Below, piece after piece: positions 25,995 to 35,120 of a DNA stretch of 64,000 nucleotides; position 1 is the stretch's first letter; every line of letters starts with the position of its first letter. The stretch spans positions 248,001-312,000 of the forward strand of contig JAFUIP010000014.1 in NCBI GenBank assembly GCA_017468435.1, given 5' to 3'. The translations under genes and the position numbers were made by a program. The notes below the pieces were generated by a model. That model did not search any database. It had not been told where the DNA came from and saw only the letters and a program-made list of their open reading frames with translations. This DNA is from Bacteroidales bacterium (GTDB lineage Bacteria > Bacteroidota > Bacteroidia > Bacteroidales > UBA1402).

Positions 25995-27081
25995 TTATTC
26001 GGCGCCGAATTCCATCAGATAAGCCTTGATGAAGTCGTCCAAATCGCCGTCCATTACGGCTTGAACGTTGGAAGTCTGGAAGTTGGTACGATGGTCTTTC
26101 ACGCGGCGATCGTCGAACACGTAGCTGCGAATCTGCGAGCCCCATTCGATTTTCTTCTTGCCGGCTTCGATCTTGGCCTGTTCGGCACGGCGTTTTTCCA
26201 ACTCCATTTCGTACAATTGCGATTTGAGCAGGCGCAGCGCATTTTCCTTATTGCCCAACTGTGAGCGGCTTTCGGTATTTTCAATCACGATGCCCGTGGG
26301 AATGTGGTGCAGACGCACACCGGTTTCCACCTTGTTCACGTTCTGGCCGCCGGCACCCGACGAACGGAAAGTGTCCCAAGTGATATCAGAATCCTTGATT
26401 TCAATTTCAATGGTATCGTCCACCAAAGGCACCACAAACACCGAACTGAACGAGGTCATACGCTTTCCTTGCGCATTGTAGGGTGATACGCGCACCAATC
26501 GATGCACACCGTTTTCGCATTTCAGATAGCCGAAAGCAAAATCGCCTTCTACCGTCATGGTAGCAGTTTTGATACCCGCATCGTCGCCATCTTGCCAGTT
26601 GGTAATCTGGATTTTATAGCCGTGATTTTCGCAATAGTGCTGATACATTCTGAACAACATTTCGGCCCAGTCTTGGCTTTCGGTACCACCGGCTCCGGCG
26701 TTCACCTTGAGCACAGCACCCAACTTATCTTCCTCGTGGCGAAGCATGTTCTTCATTTCGAGGCCTTCGATAAGCGACAAAGTCTGTGCGTAATTCTGGT
26801 CGATTTCTTCTTCGCTCAGCGCTTCTTCCTTATAAAAATCGTAAGCCAACAAAAGTTCCTCGCAAGCGGTTTCAACAGCCTTGTAAGACTCTATCCACGA
26901 GCGCAGTTCCTTTAGTTTTCGCATTTGTGTTTCGGCAGCCTTTTGGTCGTTCCAAAAATCAGCAGCCTGGGTTTTTTCTTCTTCGACAGCTAATTGAGAG
27001 ATCTTTCCGTCGATGTCAAAGATACCTCCTCAGCGCGTGCTCGCGCTCCTGAACTTCTTTAATCTGTTCGGTCGTAATCAT
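25995..27081 (-). CDS. prfB: Peptide chain release factor 2 with programmed +1 frameshift
   Basis: RF2 recognises UGA and UAA stop codons. A short first frame of 21 codons (MITTEQIKEVQERE..., ATG at 27081) ends in CTT TGA C with the UGA at 27016-27018 on the minus strand. A Shine-Dalgarno-like AGGAGG (27025-27030) lies just before it, the classical autoregulatory site. A +1 shift joins the long frame from 27017 to 25995, giving 361 residues in total. The GGQ catalytic motif (SSGAGGQNVNKVETG) and the class-I RF core are present. Low RF2 levels should favour the shift. Confidence 0.93.
27016..27030 (-). promoter_or_regulatory. prfB programmed frameshift signal
   Basis: AGGAGG, then TAT CTT TGA C on the minus strand; the ribosome slips +1 at CTT. 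This is the same arrangement as in other prfB genes, seen directly in the sequence. Confidence 0.9.
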
Positions 27082-27090
27082 AGTGAATAA

Positions 27091-28914
27091 TTAATTTTCG
27101 TATAAAGCCTCGATTTCTTCGAGGTGATTGTTGATAATAACTTTTCGTTTGGCTTTCAGCGTGTTGGTCAATTCGCCTTTTTCCATGGAGAAGGCTTCCG
27201 GCAACAAAATGAAACGACGCACCTGCTCGAAGTTGGCCATATCTTTCTGCACCTGACGGATGCGGTTCTCAATAAATTGATAGATGCGCGGATCCTTGAC
27301 GCAAGCTTGCATGTCGTCGGCCGACAAATTGTTGATGCCCAGGTCTTTGATAAGTCCTTCCATTTCGGTGAACGCCGGCACGATGATGGCGCTCACAAAC
27401 TTGCGTTGGTCGCCGATAATGACGGCATTGTCTATGTAGCGGTCGTTTTCCAGAGCAGTTTCGATGTTCTGCGGCGCGATGTATTTTCCGTTCGAGGTCT
27501 TGAACAAATCTTTCAGACGGTCGGTAAGGTACAAATGTCCATCTTCGTCTATGTAGCCACAGTCGCCCGTGCGGAAAAATCCATCTTCGGTAAAGCTTTC
27601 TGCATTGGCTTCCGGACGATTGTAATAACCTGGCGTAATGGTTTTTCCCTTCAAAAGGATTTCGCCTTCTTCAGAGATTTTTACTTCGAGACCATCTACC
27701 ATGGTGCCCACAGAGCCGAGCTTAAAGTTGAGATCGTCGTAGCAGCTCACGGTGGCCGTCGATTCTGTCAAACCGTAACCATAGCACACGGGAATGCCGA
27801 TGGAACGCATGAATTGGCAAACATTGTCGTTGAGCTTAGCGCCGGCAATGGGGAAGAGAACGCCCTTGTTCAAACCGACTTTCTTCTGCACCTTATTGAA
27901 AATGACAAGTTTGAAAATCCAGTAGAGCAAGAAGACATGCGGCATCACGCGTTTTCCTTGACGACGATAAGTCCATTGATATTTTTCTCCGATACGCAAG
28001 GCAAAGGCAATCACCTTTCGCATAAAAGGCGAATAGCCATTCAAAACAGCTTGTACACCGGCGTAAACCTTTTCCCAGAAGCGGGGCACATTACACATAA
28101 AGTTGGGCTGTACTTCCTTGATGGCCATCTGTACGTCTCCGGGACGCAGCAACACTTCCACGCGAATGTCGTTGGTCAGGCAATAGTAAGACCATGCTTT
28201 CTCGAAAATATGCGTCAGCGGAAGGAAACTCAGCGACGACAGGCCCTTGTTGAGGTACTTTTCCAGCTTGAGGTTCATCACTCGGATGATTTCGTGGAAA
28301 TTGCTGTGCAACAACATCACGCCCTTGGGGTTGCCTGTGGTGCCCGAGGTGTAGAGAATATTGGCCAAGTCGTTCATTTCGCAGGTGTTACGGATGGCTT
28401 GCACCTCACTCTTCAAGTCGGCGATAAGTCCACTGTGCATGAAGTCTTTCAAATAAACCGACTGTGTGTCGTTGCGGTTTAGGCGCACTTCGGTGTCGTA
28501 AATAACGATTTTTTGCAGGCCGCAATTGTCTTGAAAAGCTTCGTAGGCGCGGTCGTACTGATATTGTTCGCCCACGAAAATAATCTTGATGCCGGCATCT
28601 TTGATGATGTACTCAATCTGAGCCGTGGTCGATGTTGCATAAATAGGAACTCCCACTGCGCGAAGCGAATAGATGGCCGATTCGCAATAGATACATTCGG
28701 GTTTATTTTGTGAAAAAATGGCCACCTTGTCGTCCTTTTTCACGCCGGCTTGCAAAAGCGCGGCTGCCACTAAGTTTTCGGCGCCTTCCAACTCGGCCCA
28801 GGTGATACCTTTCCAAGTGGCGTCGGTGTAGTCGCGGAATCGCATGGCCGTCTGATCGGGCGTTTTCTTTGCCTTGGCGGGGATAAGTTTGGCAAAATGA
28901 TAAATTTCGTTCAT
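27091..28914 (-). CDS. AMP-dependent long-chain acyl-CoA synthetase
   Basis: The 607-residue protein is an adenylate-forming enzyme that activates fatty acids to acyl-CoA. It has the P-loop YTSGTTGNPKGVML, the YGLTES motif, FRTGDCGYIDEDGHLYLTDR and the C-terminal NGKYIAPQNIE lysine region. It is membrane-associated by family precedent. It lies 9 bp from prfB on the same strand and is divergent from the ArgE-like gene, with a candidate -7 box at 28983-28990. Confidence 0.9.
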   Translation of the reverse strand: MNEIYHFAKLIPAKAKKTPDQTAMRFRDYTDATWKGITWAELEGAENLVAAALLQAGVKKDDKVAIFSQNKPECIYCESAIYSLRAVGVPIYATSTTAQIEYIIKDAGIKIIFVGEQYQYDRAYEAFQDNCGLQKIVIYDTEVRLNRNDTQSVYLKDFMHSGLIADLKSEVQAIRNTCEMNDLANILYTSGTTGNPKGVMLLHSNFHEIIRVMNLKLEKYLNKGLSSLSFLPLTHIFEKAWSYYCLTNDIRVEVLLRPGDVQMAIKEVQPNFMCNVPRFWEKVYAGVQAVLNGYSPFMRKVIAFALRIGEKYQWTYRRQGKRVMPHVFLLYWIFKLVIFNKVQKKVGLNKGVLFPIAGAKLNDNVCQFMRSIGIPVCYGYGLTESTATVSCYDDLNFKLGSVGTMVDGLEVKISEEGEILLKGKTITPGYYNRPEANAESFTEDGFFRTGDCGYIDEDGHLYLTDRLKDLFKTSNGKYIAPQNIETALENDRYIDNAVIIGDQRKFVSAIIVPAFTEMEGLIKDLGINNLSADDMQACVKDPRIYQFIENRIRQVQKDMANFEQVRRFILLPEAFSMEKGELTNTLKAKRKVIINNHLEEIEALYEN

Positions 28915-28982
28915 TGTTCTTTTGTTTAAGTTGCTCTTTTTTAATTTCCTGATAATCTCTCTCTTGTTTCTATAATTGCCCG

Positions 28983-28990
28983 CAAAGGTA
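28983..28990 (-). promoter_or_regulatory. -7 box of the acyl-CoA synthetase gene
   Basis: The minus strand reads TACCTTTG, matching TAnnTTTG, about 70 bp before the start codon. It is back to back with the plus-strand box at 29013-29020. Confidence 0.5.
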
Positions 28991-29012
28991 GTGCATTTTC
29001 TCCAAAAAACAT

Positions 29013-29020
29013 TACTTTTG
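29013..29020 (+). promoter_or_regulatory. -7 box of the ArgE-like gene
   Basis: TACTTTTG matches TAnnTTTG, 24 bp upstream of the ATG at 29045. Confidence 0.55.
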
Positions 29021-29044
29021 CCACCTCAAACTAAGCCAAAGACA

Positions 29045-30100
29045 ATGACCACAGCCTCACAACAGACCATAGATTTATTACAAGAACTGATTTCTATTCC
29101 CGCCAAAAGCAGGGAAGAAACACAACGTGCTGATTTTCTGCAAGATTATCTCCGTAAAAAAGACTTGGACGTGCATCGTGTCGGCAATAATCTTTGGTGC
29201 ATGGCGCATCCTTTGCAAGACGATAAACCCACGCTCTTGCTCAATTCTCACATGGACACGGTGCCTGCCACCGATTCTTGGACGCGTCCGCCTTTCACGC
29301 CCCAGCTCGAAGATGGCCGTCTGTACGGCTTGGGTAGCAACGACGCCGGCGCCCCGCTTTGCTCACTGATTACCACGTTCTTAGCTCTGCGCGAGAAGCC
29401 TCAGGCCTATAATCTTATTTTGGGTATTTCTTGTCAGGAAGAAGTGACCGGAGCCGATGGTATCGATTTGTTGCTCAGCGATTTGCCTTCCATCGATTTG
29501 GCTATTGTGGGCGAGCCTACGTCTATGCGCCTGGCCGTTGCCGAGAAAGGTCTGATGGTGTTAGACTGCACGGCGCAAGGCGAAAGCGGTCATGCGGCTC
29601 ACAATACGGGAGATAATGCTATCTATAAGGCAATCAAAGATATACAGTGGTTTCAGCAAACGCAGCTGCCTGGTGTTTCGCCTTTGCTCGGTCCGGTAAA
29701 AATGACGGTGACCATGATCAATGCGGGCAGCAAGCACAACATCATTCCCGATACTTGTCAGTTTACGGTAGATGTACGCGTGAACGAGTGCTATCGCAAT
29801 CAGGAATTGTGCGAATATATTCAGTCTCAGGTAGATTGCCAGGTGAAAGCGCGTTCTTATCGTCTGTCGTCTTCGGGCATAGATTTAAGTCATCCTTTGG
29901 TGAAACGCTGTCAGGAAATGGGTCTGGAGATTTTCGGTTCGCCCACGCTCTCCGACCAGTCGCGCATGTCATTTCCTTCGGTGAAGATCGGCCCCGGCGA
30001 CACCATGCGTTCGCACACGGCCGACGAATACGTGCGTTTAGACGAAATTGACCAAGCGCTACGTTTATACATGGCCATGCTCGACGGCCTCAGCTTCTAA
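29045..30100 (+). CDS. argE: M20-family deacylase, ArgE-like (acetyl-/succinylornithine or citrulline deacylase)
   Basis: The 351-residue metallopeptidase-type enzyme has the metal motifs LLNSHMDTVPA, GSNDAGAPL, the catalytic QEEVTG and a C-terminal histidine in RSHTADEYV. In Bacteroidales arginine synthesis works on N-succinylated or acetylated citrulline intermediates, so this enzyme may remove the blocking group from citrulline or ornithine. Which substrate is used is an inference. The start at 29045 fits the short leader. Confidence 0.75.
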   Translation: MTTASQQTIDLLQELISIPAKSREETQRADFLQDYLRKKDLDVHRVGNNLWCMAHPLQDDKPTLLLNSHMDTVPATDSWTRPPFTPQLEDGRLYGLGSNDAGAPLCSLITTFLALREKPQAYNLILGISCQEEVTGADGIDLLLSDLPSIDLAIVGEPTSMRLAVAEKGLMVLDCTAQGESGHAAHNTGDNAIYKAIKDIQWFQQTQLPGVSPLLGPVKMTVTMINAGSKHNIIPDTCQFTVDVRVNECYRNQELCEYIQSQVDCQVKARSYRLSSSGIDLSHPLVKRCQEMGLEIFGSPTLSDQSRMSFPSVKIGPGDTMRSHTADEYVRLDEIDQALRLYMAMLDGLSF

Positions 30101-30108
30101 AACAGTTC

Positions 30109-31323
30109 TCAGTTTTTCTTCAACCAGAGTTCGGGGTCGAGTTTCTGCAAGTCTTTCCAAATTTGGAAGTGCATGATGGTAAGGTTGTTCTGTTCCGGGT
30201 CGGAATAGATGGTGCCCAATTTGTCGCCGATTTTTACCGTTTGTCCCGCTTTCACCGATACTTTTTCCAGATTTGAATACACCGAGAGGTAATTACCATG
30301 ACGCACGATGATGGAGAAATTGGTGCCTTGTACGGAGAACACTCTCGACACGGTTCCTTTGAAGATGGCGCGCGCCGAAGCTCCCGATTTTGTCTGTATA
30401 TCGATACCGCTTGAGTTGGTTTGCACGTACTTCATGTCCTTGTGTTTCTGTTCGCCGAAATGCACGATGATGGTGCCCGGTTCCGATACCGGGAAAGGCA
30501 GTTTTCCTTTGTTGTTGCCAAACTCGGTAGCCAATTTCTTTTCGTCCACGTTCATGGCGTAGGCCGATGCCGTGCCGCTACTTCCCGAAGCCGATGACTT
30601 CTTGTTTTCAGCCGCGATGATTTCTTCGATCTTGCTGTTCAAACGTTCGGCACGCTGCTTGTCACGACGCAGTTCGGCCTGCAAGCTGCTGCGTTTCTTC
30701 TTCAGATTCTGTACGATGCTGTTTTGTTTGCTGCGTTCCTTTTGCAAACGTTTTTGTTCGGCGCTCTGTTCAGCCACCAAATCGGCTTGCTCCTTGCGTT
30801 TGGCTTCCAGTTCCACTTTCGCCGCTTCGATTTCAGCCTGTTTTTCCTTAATCAATTCCGCTTGTTTGCGCTGATATTTGGCATAATCGTTCAGATAACG
30901 CATACGACGCCAACTCTGGTTGAGGTCTTCGGCAGCAAAAATGAACATCAGTTTGTCATTGTCGCTCAGGCGGATATACAACTGGCGCACCATCTTGGCA
31001 TATTGGTCTTGGCGCTTTTTCAATTCTGCATTGAGCGCCTTTATTTCCTCGTTCAGTTTGCCGATGGCCTTGCGCGTCTTGTTGTATTCGGCATTCAGGC
31101 GGTTCAGGTACCTTTGGCTTTCCTTCACCTGGTCGTTGATGACATTGTAGCGATACAGCTGATTCTTTACCGATTTCTCGTTGGCACTCAGTGCTTTGTC
31201 TGTGGCTTCTATGCGTTCGAGCGCCTCCTGATACTGACGTCGAACCGTGGCAATGTCGTCTTGCGAAAACATTGTCTGTAAGGAAATAATCAACAAGAGA
31301 AATACAACCGAAAATCGCTTCAT
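30109..31323 (-). CDS. EnvC-like murein hydrolase activator (degenerate LytM domain)
   Basis: The 404-residue protein has a signal peptide (residues 1-20), a long coiled coil (about 20-250) and a C-terminal M23/LytM domain (about 300-404). Metal-binding residues are partly lost (GIDIQTKSG in place of a His-containing motif; RHGNYLSVYSNL lacks the terminal HL), as in E. coli EnvC, which activates amidases and does not cleave by itself. That activator role at the septum is an inference. It ends a minus-strand set dut-TPR-DUF4292-EnvC. Confidence 0.85.
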   Translation of the reverse strand: MKRFSVVFLLLIISLQTMFSQDDIATVRRQYQEALERIEATDKALSANEKSVKNQLYRYNVINDQVKESQRYLNRLNAEYNKTRKAIGKLNEEIKALNAELKKRQDQYAKMVRQLYIRLSDNDKLMFIFAAEDLNQSWRRMRYLNDYAKYQRKQAELIKEKQAEIEAAKVELEAKRKEQADLVAEQSAEQKRLQKERSKQNSIVQNLKKKRSSLQAELRRDKQRAERLNSKIEEIIAAENKKSSASGSSGTASAYAMNVDEKKLATEFGNNKGKLPFPVSEPGTIIVHFGEQKHKDMKYVQTNSSGIDIQTKSGASARAIFKGTVSRVFSVQGTNFSIIVRHGNYLSVYSNLEKVSVKAGQTVKIGDKLGTIYSDPEQNNLTIMHFQIWKDLQKLDPELWLKKN

Positions 31324-31326
31324 ACC

Positions 31327-32139
31327 TTAAAACAGCTTAATTGATTTCAATAAAGTTTGTGCGTCCAATTTGTTATAATTGCTTGGAATAGAGAAAGATG
31401 ATTTTGCTTCCGTGTCGAAATGCACATCTCTGTACACTATGTCGAACGATTCGAAAAACTGGAGAAATTCCATGTCCGCATTGGCTGCCTCTTTCGAGCT
31501 GATATGTAGCGTGTGCGGGAAACGAATGCCGTCAACCACGAGAAAATTGCTATATACGACCTTCAGCAACTCATTTTCGTTTCGAATCAGCCTCATTTCC
31601 GTAAAATCTCCGTTTTCATCGATGGTATATTCCAAAACGGTACTGAAAGGAGCGCGGTACGACAAGAGCAAACGGCGTCTTTCGTCAAACTTATACTCGG
31701 CTTCCCTGAGCGACAATGGCTCGCCGCTTAAGTCCACGATTTCGTTGCAGAGAATGCCTCTTGCCAAGTTGACAATCATTCCCACCGGTAGGCTCATCTG
31801 TGCCAAACTATCTGATACATACACCCTTTGCGTTCTGTCGATGAATTGAACCAAGCTCTTGTCGGCATACAGACGATGCGTTTCTATGCCCAATAAAAAC
31901 TGCGTGTTGAGCCACAAAGACGAAGGTCCGCAGTTTACTTGTCCGCCCACCTTGATGTTCGAACTCGCGAATGTCCACTTTGCATTCATGTTGTCGATGC
32001 GGTCGTTGCTTTCGAGCATTTCTTGCGCCGCTACGCCTTGTCTGAGTTTCGAGACCAAGGAACCGGTGGTTTTACAAGATTGAAAACCAAACAATAAGCC
32101 GATAGTCATCAAGGCAAAAATGATTCTCCTATTCTTCAT
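31327..32139 (-). CDS. DUF4292 lipoprotein
   Basis: The 270-residue protein starts MKNRRIIFALMTIGLLFGFQSCK, a lipoprotein signal with the lipobox cysteine. The rest fits DUF4292, whose function is unknown; length and strand-rich content suggest a small periplasmic or outer-membrane-associated protein. The start at 32139 overlaps the end of the TPR gene by 11 bp, so a longer upstream start is rejected. Gene order dut-TPR-DUF4292-EnvC is recurrent in Bacteroidales as I remember it. Confidence 0.75.
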   Translation of the reverse strand: MKNRRIIFALMTIGLLFGFQSCKTTGSLVSKLRQGVAAQEMLESNDRIDNMNAKWTFASSNIKVGGQVNCGPSSLWLNTQFLLGIETHRLYADKSLVQFIDRTQRVYVSDSLAQMSLPVGMIVNLARGILCNEIVDLSGEPLSLREAEYKFDERRRLLLSYRAPFSTVLEYTIDENGDFTEMRLIRNENELLKVVYSNFLVVDGIRFPHTLHISSKEAANADMEFLQFFESFDIVYRDVHFDTEAKSSFSIPSNYNKLDAQTLLKSIKLF

Positions 32140-33922
32140 ACTGTTTGTTATTGAATTTCGACAATAATTTCTCGGAAGGCAGGGCCTGCATTTTGATGGC
32201 TTCTCCCCATTGTTCCACGGCACGATCTTTTTCCCCGCAAAACCAAAGAATATCGCCATAATGTTCGCGAAGTTCGGGCGAAGCCTCCTCTTTTTTCTCG
32301 TTGAGCAAGGCTCTTTCAATATAAATCTTGGCGCGCGAATAGTTTCCCTGTTTAAAGAAAACCCAAGCGTAAGTATCTAAGTAGGTGGCGTTAGTACCTT
32401 CCAAGCGAACAGCCATTTGTGCCATTTCCGATGCCTTGTCGAGCAAACGGTTCTCTACGCTTAGAAAGTAGGCGTAATTGTTCAGAACCATCGCATTCTC
32501 AGGGTAATAAGCCAAAGCCAATTCGTAGTAATGATAGCAGGAATCCATCTGTCCGAGCTGATGATGCACATCGCCCATTTTGCCAAGAATGTCCGAACGC
32601 AATGCTCCTTGCTCTGCCGTGGTGACGCTCAGCCCTTTACGATATGCGGCAAGCGCCTTTTCATAATCTTGTTCCATTAGCGCCACCACCGAGGCATAAT
32701 GTGTAAATGCGTATTCCTTAGGGAAATAGACGGCAGCCTCCAGACTTGTTTCTTCAATCTTCTTTAAATCGAGTTGTTCCACGTAAATACCCAGAAATTG
32801 TAGCCAGGTGTCTCTGTCGTAAGGATTCAAATCGAGAGAAATGCGAAAGTTTCCGGCAGCTTCTTCCTCACGCGACAAGCTTCGCAAGAAAATGGCATAT
32901 TGCTTATACAGAACGGATTGCGTTGGATGAAGACGAATAATGTTCTGGTAAATGTCCAGCAACTGCAGACTATCTTTTTCTTGATAATTCTTCACAAAAT
33001 GAGTGCCCAAAATGGAATATTTGGTGCGAAAATCAATTTGCTCGTTGTTCAGCACATCAAGGTAAACAGCCTTGGCTTCTTCGTCCTTGCCCAAGCGCGT
33101 GTAGAAATCGGCCAAGAAAAGCATGGCCTTGTCGTTGTCTTCTTTTTCGCGAATGATCTTCTGGTACATTGCTATGGCCTTTTCTGCATCCAAGTCTTCG
33201 TATGCGTAGGCCAGAAGTACTTGATAAATAGTGTTTTCCGGGTCTGTCCGAAGCAATTGCTGCATTTCTTTCAAAGCCTTCTTCGGCTTACCCAGATAAC
33301 GATAATTGTTGTAAATGTTCAGCGAGATGTCTTGATTCTTGCCCTCTATGCTTTCCAATTGTTTCAGCACTTCGATAGCTTCTTTATGCATGCCGGCCTC
33401 TTGGTAAATATTGGCAAGCGGATAGTAATACTCGTATTCTTCCGGATTGTCGTTCAGGTACTTATGAAGCAAAAGCGCGGCCTCTTTCGGACGATCTTCT
33501 TCCGTGTAAAGGTAAATCAGATTGAACAGGTAAGTGTGGTTGTCGGGCTCGTACTGATGGGCTTTTTCCACGCAGATATGCACCGAATCCTTGTCCTTTT
33601 TCCAATTGTACAGGGTGGCCAACTCCGACCAGACTTCTGCGCGTGTGGAATCTTGCGCCAGACAAGCGTGCAGATACTGAAAGGCTTTTTGTCCATCGCC
33701 GCGGAAACGGCTCAACAATGATTGCTGATACAGATAGTCGATGCTGTTTTCCACCGAGTCGTTGCGCACCAAAGGAATTTCCTTCAGCAGCGCTTCGCGA
33801 CCGGCCAGAATGTCACTCTTCGTTTGAGCAGACGAGTCGATGGCCGGAACATGCTGCGCCCGGGCCGACAAAGTCATTGTCAGCGTCAACATCCAAATAA
33901 ATAATCGAATAGACGTTTTCAT
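32129..33922 (-). CDS. Exported tetratricopeptide-repeat protein
   Basis: The 597-residue protein starts MKTSIRLFIWMLTLTMTLSARAQ, a signal peptide. The remainder is a series of TPR-like helices (e.g. AEVWSELATLYNWKKDKDSV; DVHHQLGQMDSCYHYYELAL; APELREHYGDILWFCGEKD region). It is probably a periplasmic scaffold; no catalytic motif was seen. The start at 33922 is set by the signal peptide. It is 14 bp downstream of dut and overlaps the DUF4292 gene by 11 bp. Confidence 0.85.
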   Translation of the reverse strand: MKTSIRLFIWMLTLTMTLSARAQHVPAIDSSAQTKSDILAGREALLKEIPLVRNDSVENSIDYLYQQSLLSRFRGDGQKAFQYLHACLAQDSTRAEVWSELATLYNWKKDKDSVHICVEKAHQYEPDNHTYLFNLIYLYTEEDRPKEAALLLHKYLNDNPEEYEYYYPLANIYQEAGMHKEAIEVLKQLESIEGKNQDISLNIYNNYRYLGKPKKALKEMQQLLRTDPENTIYQVLLAYAYEDLDAEKAIAMYQKIIREKEDNDKAMLFLADFYTRLGKDEEAKAVYLDVLNNEQIDFRTKYSILGTHFVKNYQEKDSLQLLDIYQNIIRLHPTQSVLYKQYAIFLRSLSREEEAAGNFRISLDLNPYDRDTWLQFLGIYVEQLDLKKIEETSLEAAVYFPKEYAFTHYASVVALMEQDYEKALAAYRKGLSVTTAEQGALRSDILGKMGDVHHQLGQMDSCYHYYELALAYYPENAMVLNNYAYFLSVENRLLDKASEMAQMAVRLEGTNATYLDTYAWVFFKQGNYSRAKIYIERALLNEKKEEASPELREHYGDILWFCGEKDRAVEQWGEAIKMQALPSEKLLSKFNNKQYEE

Positions 33923-33936
33923 GGTATAGTAGAGAT

Positions 33937-34374
33937 TTATGCTTTTCCTGTGTGTCCGAATCCGCCGGCGCCGCGTTCCGTTTCGCCCAAAACTTCCACT
34001 TCGATCCATTCAGCCTGTGCGTGCTGGGCAATCACCATCTGGCAAATGCGTTCGCCGTCTTCGATAACGAAGTCTTCGCTCGACAAATTGATGAGAATCA
34101 CACCGATTTCACCGCGATAATCTGCGTCGATGGTGCCGGGCGTGTTCAGTACGGTGATGCCTTTTTTCAGGGCCAAACCGCTGCGCGGACGTATCTGCGC
34201 TTCGTAGCCTACGGGCAATTCGATGAAAAGTCCGGTGGGGATGAGCTTTCTTTCCAAAGGTTTCAGGGTGATGGCTTCCGAGATGTTGGCACGCAAGTCC
34301 ATACCTGCCGATTGAGGCGTGGCATACGCGGGCAAGGCATGTTTCGATTTGTTGATGATATTGATACGAATCAT
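33937..34374 (-). CDS. dut: dUTP diphosphatase
   Basis: The 145-residue protein hydrolyses dUTP to dUMP, keeping uracil out of DNA and feeding dTMP synthesis. Family motifs are visible: [47 protein letters not shown] and the C-terminal [11 protein letters not shown]. Trimeric cytoplasmic enzyme. A TAAGTTTG -7 box (34403-34410, minus) lies 29 bp upstream. Confidence 0.95.
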   Translation of the reverse strand: MIRINIINKSKHALPAYATPQSAGMDLRANISEAITLKPLERKLIPTGLFIELPVGYEAQIRPRSGLALKKGITVLNTPGTIDADYRGEIGVILINLSSEDFVIEDGERICQMVIAQHAQAEWIEVEVLGETERGAGGFGHTGKA

Positions 34375-34402
34375 AATTTGTTTGATTGTATGGTTTAAGG
34401 TG

Positions 34403-34410
34403 CAAACTTA
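34403..34410 (-). promoter_or_regulatory. -7 box of dut
   Basis: The minus strand reads TAAGTTTG, matching TAnnTTTG. Confidence 0.5.
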
Positions 34411-34423
34411 CAAAATAAATTAC

Positions 34424-34431
34424 TACTTTCG
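34424..34431 (+). promoter_or_regulatory. Near-consensus -7 box of the FKBP gene
   Basis: TACTTTCG differs from TAnnTTTG at one position and lies 19 bp before the start codon. Confidence 0.4.
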
Positions 34432-34449
34432 CAGGCAAAATAACGACAC

Positions 34450-34977
34450 ATGAAAAAACTAACATTTCTTAGCCTTTTGTTGTTGGCTTTCAGCTTTGTT
34501 TTCTCTTCTTGCCTGGAAGATGCCGACAGCAGAAAATGGCGCAAAGCCAATGAGGCCTTTATGGAAGGATTGAAAGATTCCACCAATATTTTCGTTTTGG
34601 AACACCGCGATTCCATCATCACGGCAGAGAAGGGCGGCGTGTATGAACCTGCTCCCGTTTCGGGCATTCTGTATCAGGAATTGGTGGCCGGCCATGGCGA
34701 GATTCCCCTTATCGGCCAGACGGTTACCGTAAAATACACGGGTTGGCTCTACGACAACACCGAGTTCGACAAAGGCAAGATGACTTTCGTCTTGGGCGAA
34801 TCTACCATCGATGGTTTCCGCGAAGTGGTGGAACGCATGCCCGTGGGCGCTCGTTGGAAAGCATACATTCCTTACAATTTGGGCTATGGCTCAACCGATT
34901 ATCATTATTCCGATCCCATGATTCCTGCCTATTCTGTCCTCATCTTCGACATGGAATTGCTGAAGATTGAAGAATAA
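34450..34977 (+). CDS. FKBP-type peptidyl-prolyl isomerase lipoprotein
   Basis: The 175-residue protein has a lipoprotein signal (MKKLTFLSLLLLAFSFVFSSC, Cys at 21) and a C-terminal FKBP domain (about residues 75-173; IGQTVTVKYTGWLYDNTEFD, VVERMPVGARWKAYIPYNLG, YSVLIFDMELL). It is expected to assist folding of envelope proteins outside the cytoplasm. Confidence 0.9.
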   Translation: MKKLTFLSLLLLAFSFVFSSCLEDADSRKWRKANEAFMEGLKDSTNIFVLEHRDSIITAEKGGVYEPAPVSGILYQELVAGHGEIPLIGQTVTVKYTGWLYDNTEFDKGKMTFVLGESTIDGFREVVERMPVGARWKAYIPYNLGYGSTDYHYSDPMIPAYSVLIFDMELLKIEE

Positions 34978-35001
34978 GTTGTTTTTGGTGCAGTTTTTAC
35001 G

Positions 35002-35040
35002 CTTCTGTAAAGAAATTTTACAATAATCGTTTTACAGAAG
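35002..35040. promoter_or_regulatory. Candidate upstream activator site for the sigma-54 efflux operon
   Basis: CTTCTGTAAA (35002-35011) and its complement TTTACAGAAG (35031-35040) form 10-bp arms. Within it a second palindrome, TGTAAA-N5-TTTACA, spans 35007-35023. Its centre is about 85 bp upstream of the predicted sigma-54 start, the usual place for an NtrC-type enhancer site. It also can form a hairpin. Confidence 0.6.
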
Positions 35041-35057
35041 ATTTGTTATAATGTTGA

Positions 35058-35092
35058 CAACCAGTGTGTTAATTGTTTTGGCACGCTGGTTG
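35058..35092. repeat. Inverted repeat overlapping the sigma-54 promoter
   Basis: CAACCAGTGTG (35058-35068) and CACGCTGGTTG (35082-35092) pair at 10 of 11 positions and are followed by a T-rich run. In isolation this looks like a terminator for the FKBP gene, but the right arm is also the core of the -24/-12 element, so both readings are possible. Confidence 0.55.
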
Positions 35093-35094
35093 CT
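35079..35094 (+). promoter_or_regulatory. Sigma-54 (RpoN) -24/-12 promoter of the tolC operon
   Basis: TGGCACG-N4-TTGCT gives the invariant GG (35080-35081) and GC (35092-35093) with exactly 10 nt between them. The predicted start is near 35105, 16 nt before the ATG at 35121. An NtrC-type activator is encoded in the same locus at 44623-45966. Confidence 0.8.
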
Positions 35095-35120
35095 TCTTTT
35101 TGTGCGTAAACAATTAACCT

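Noticed and set aside
27124..28482. 452-codon open frame antisense to the acyl-CoA synthetase
   Set aside because: Shadow of a gene with strong family motifs.
35058..35100. Intrinsic terminator of the FKBP gene
   Set aside because: Only partly rejected: the right arm coincides with an exact sigma-54 core, so the promoter reading is favoured.
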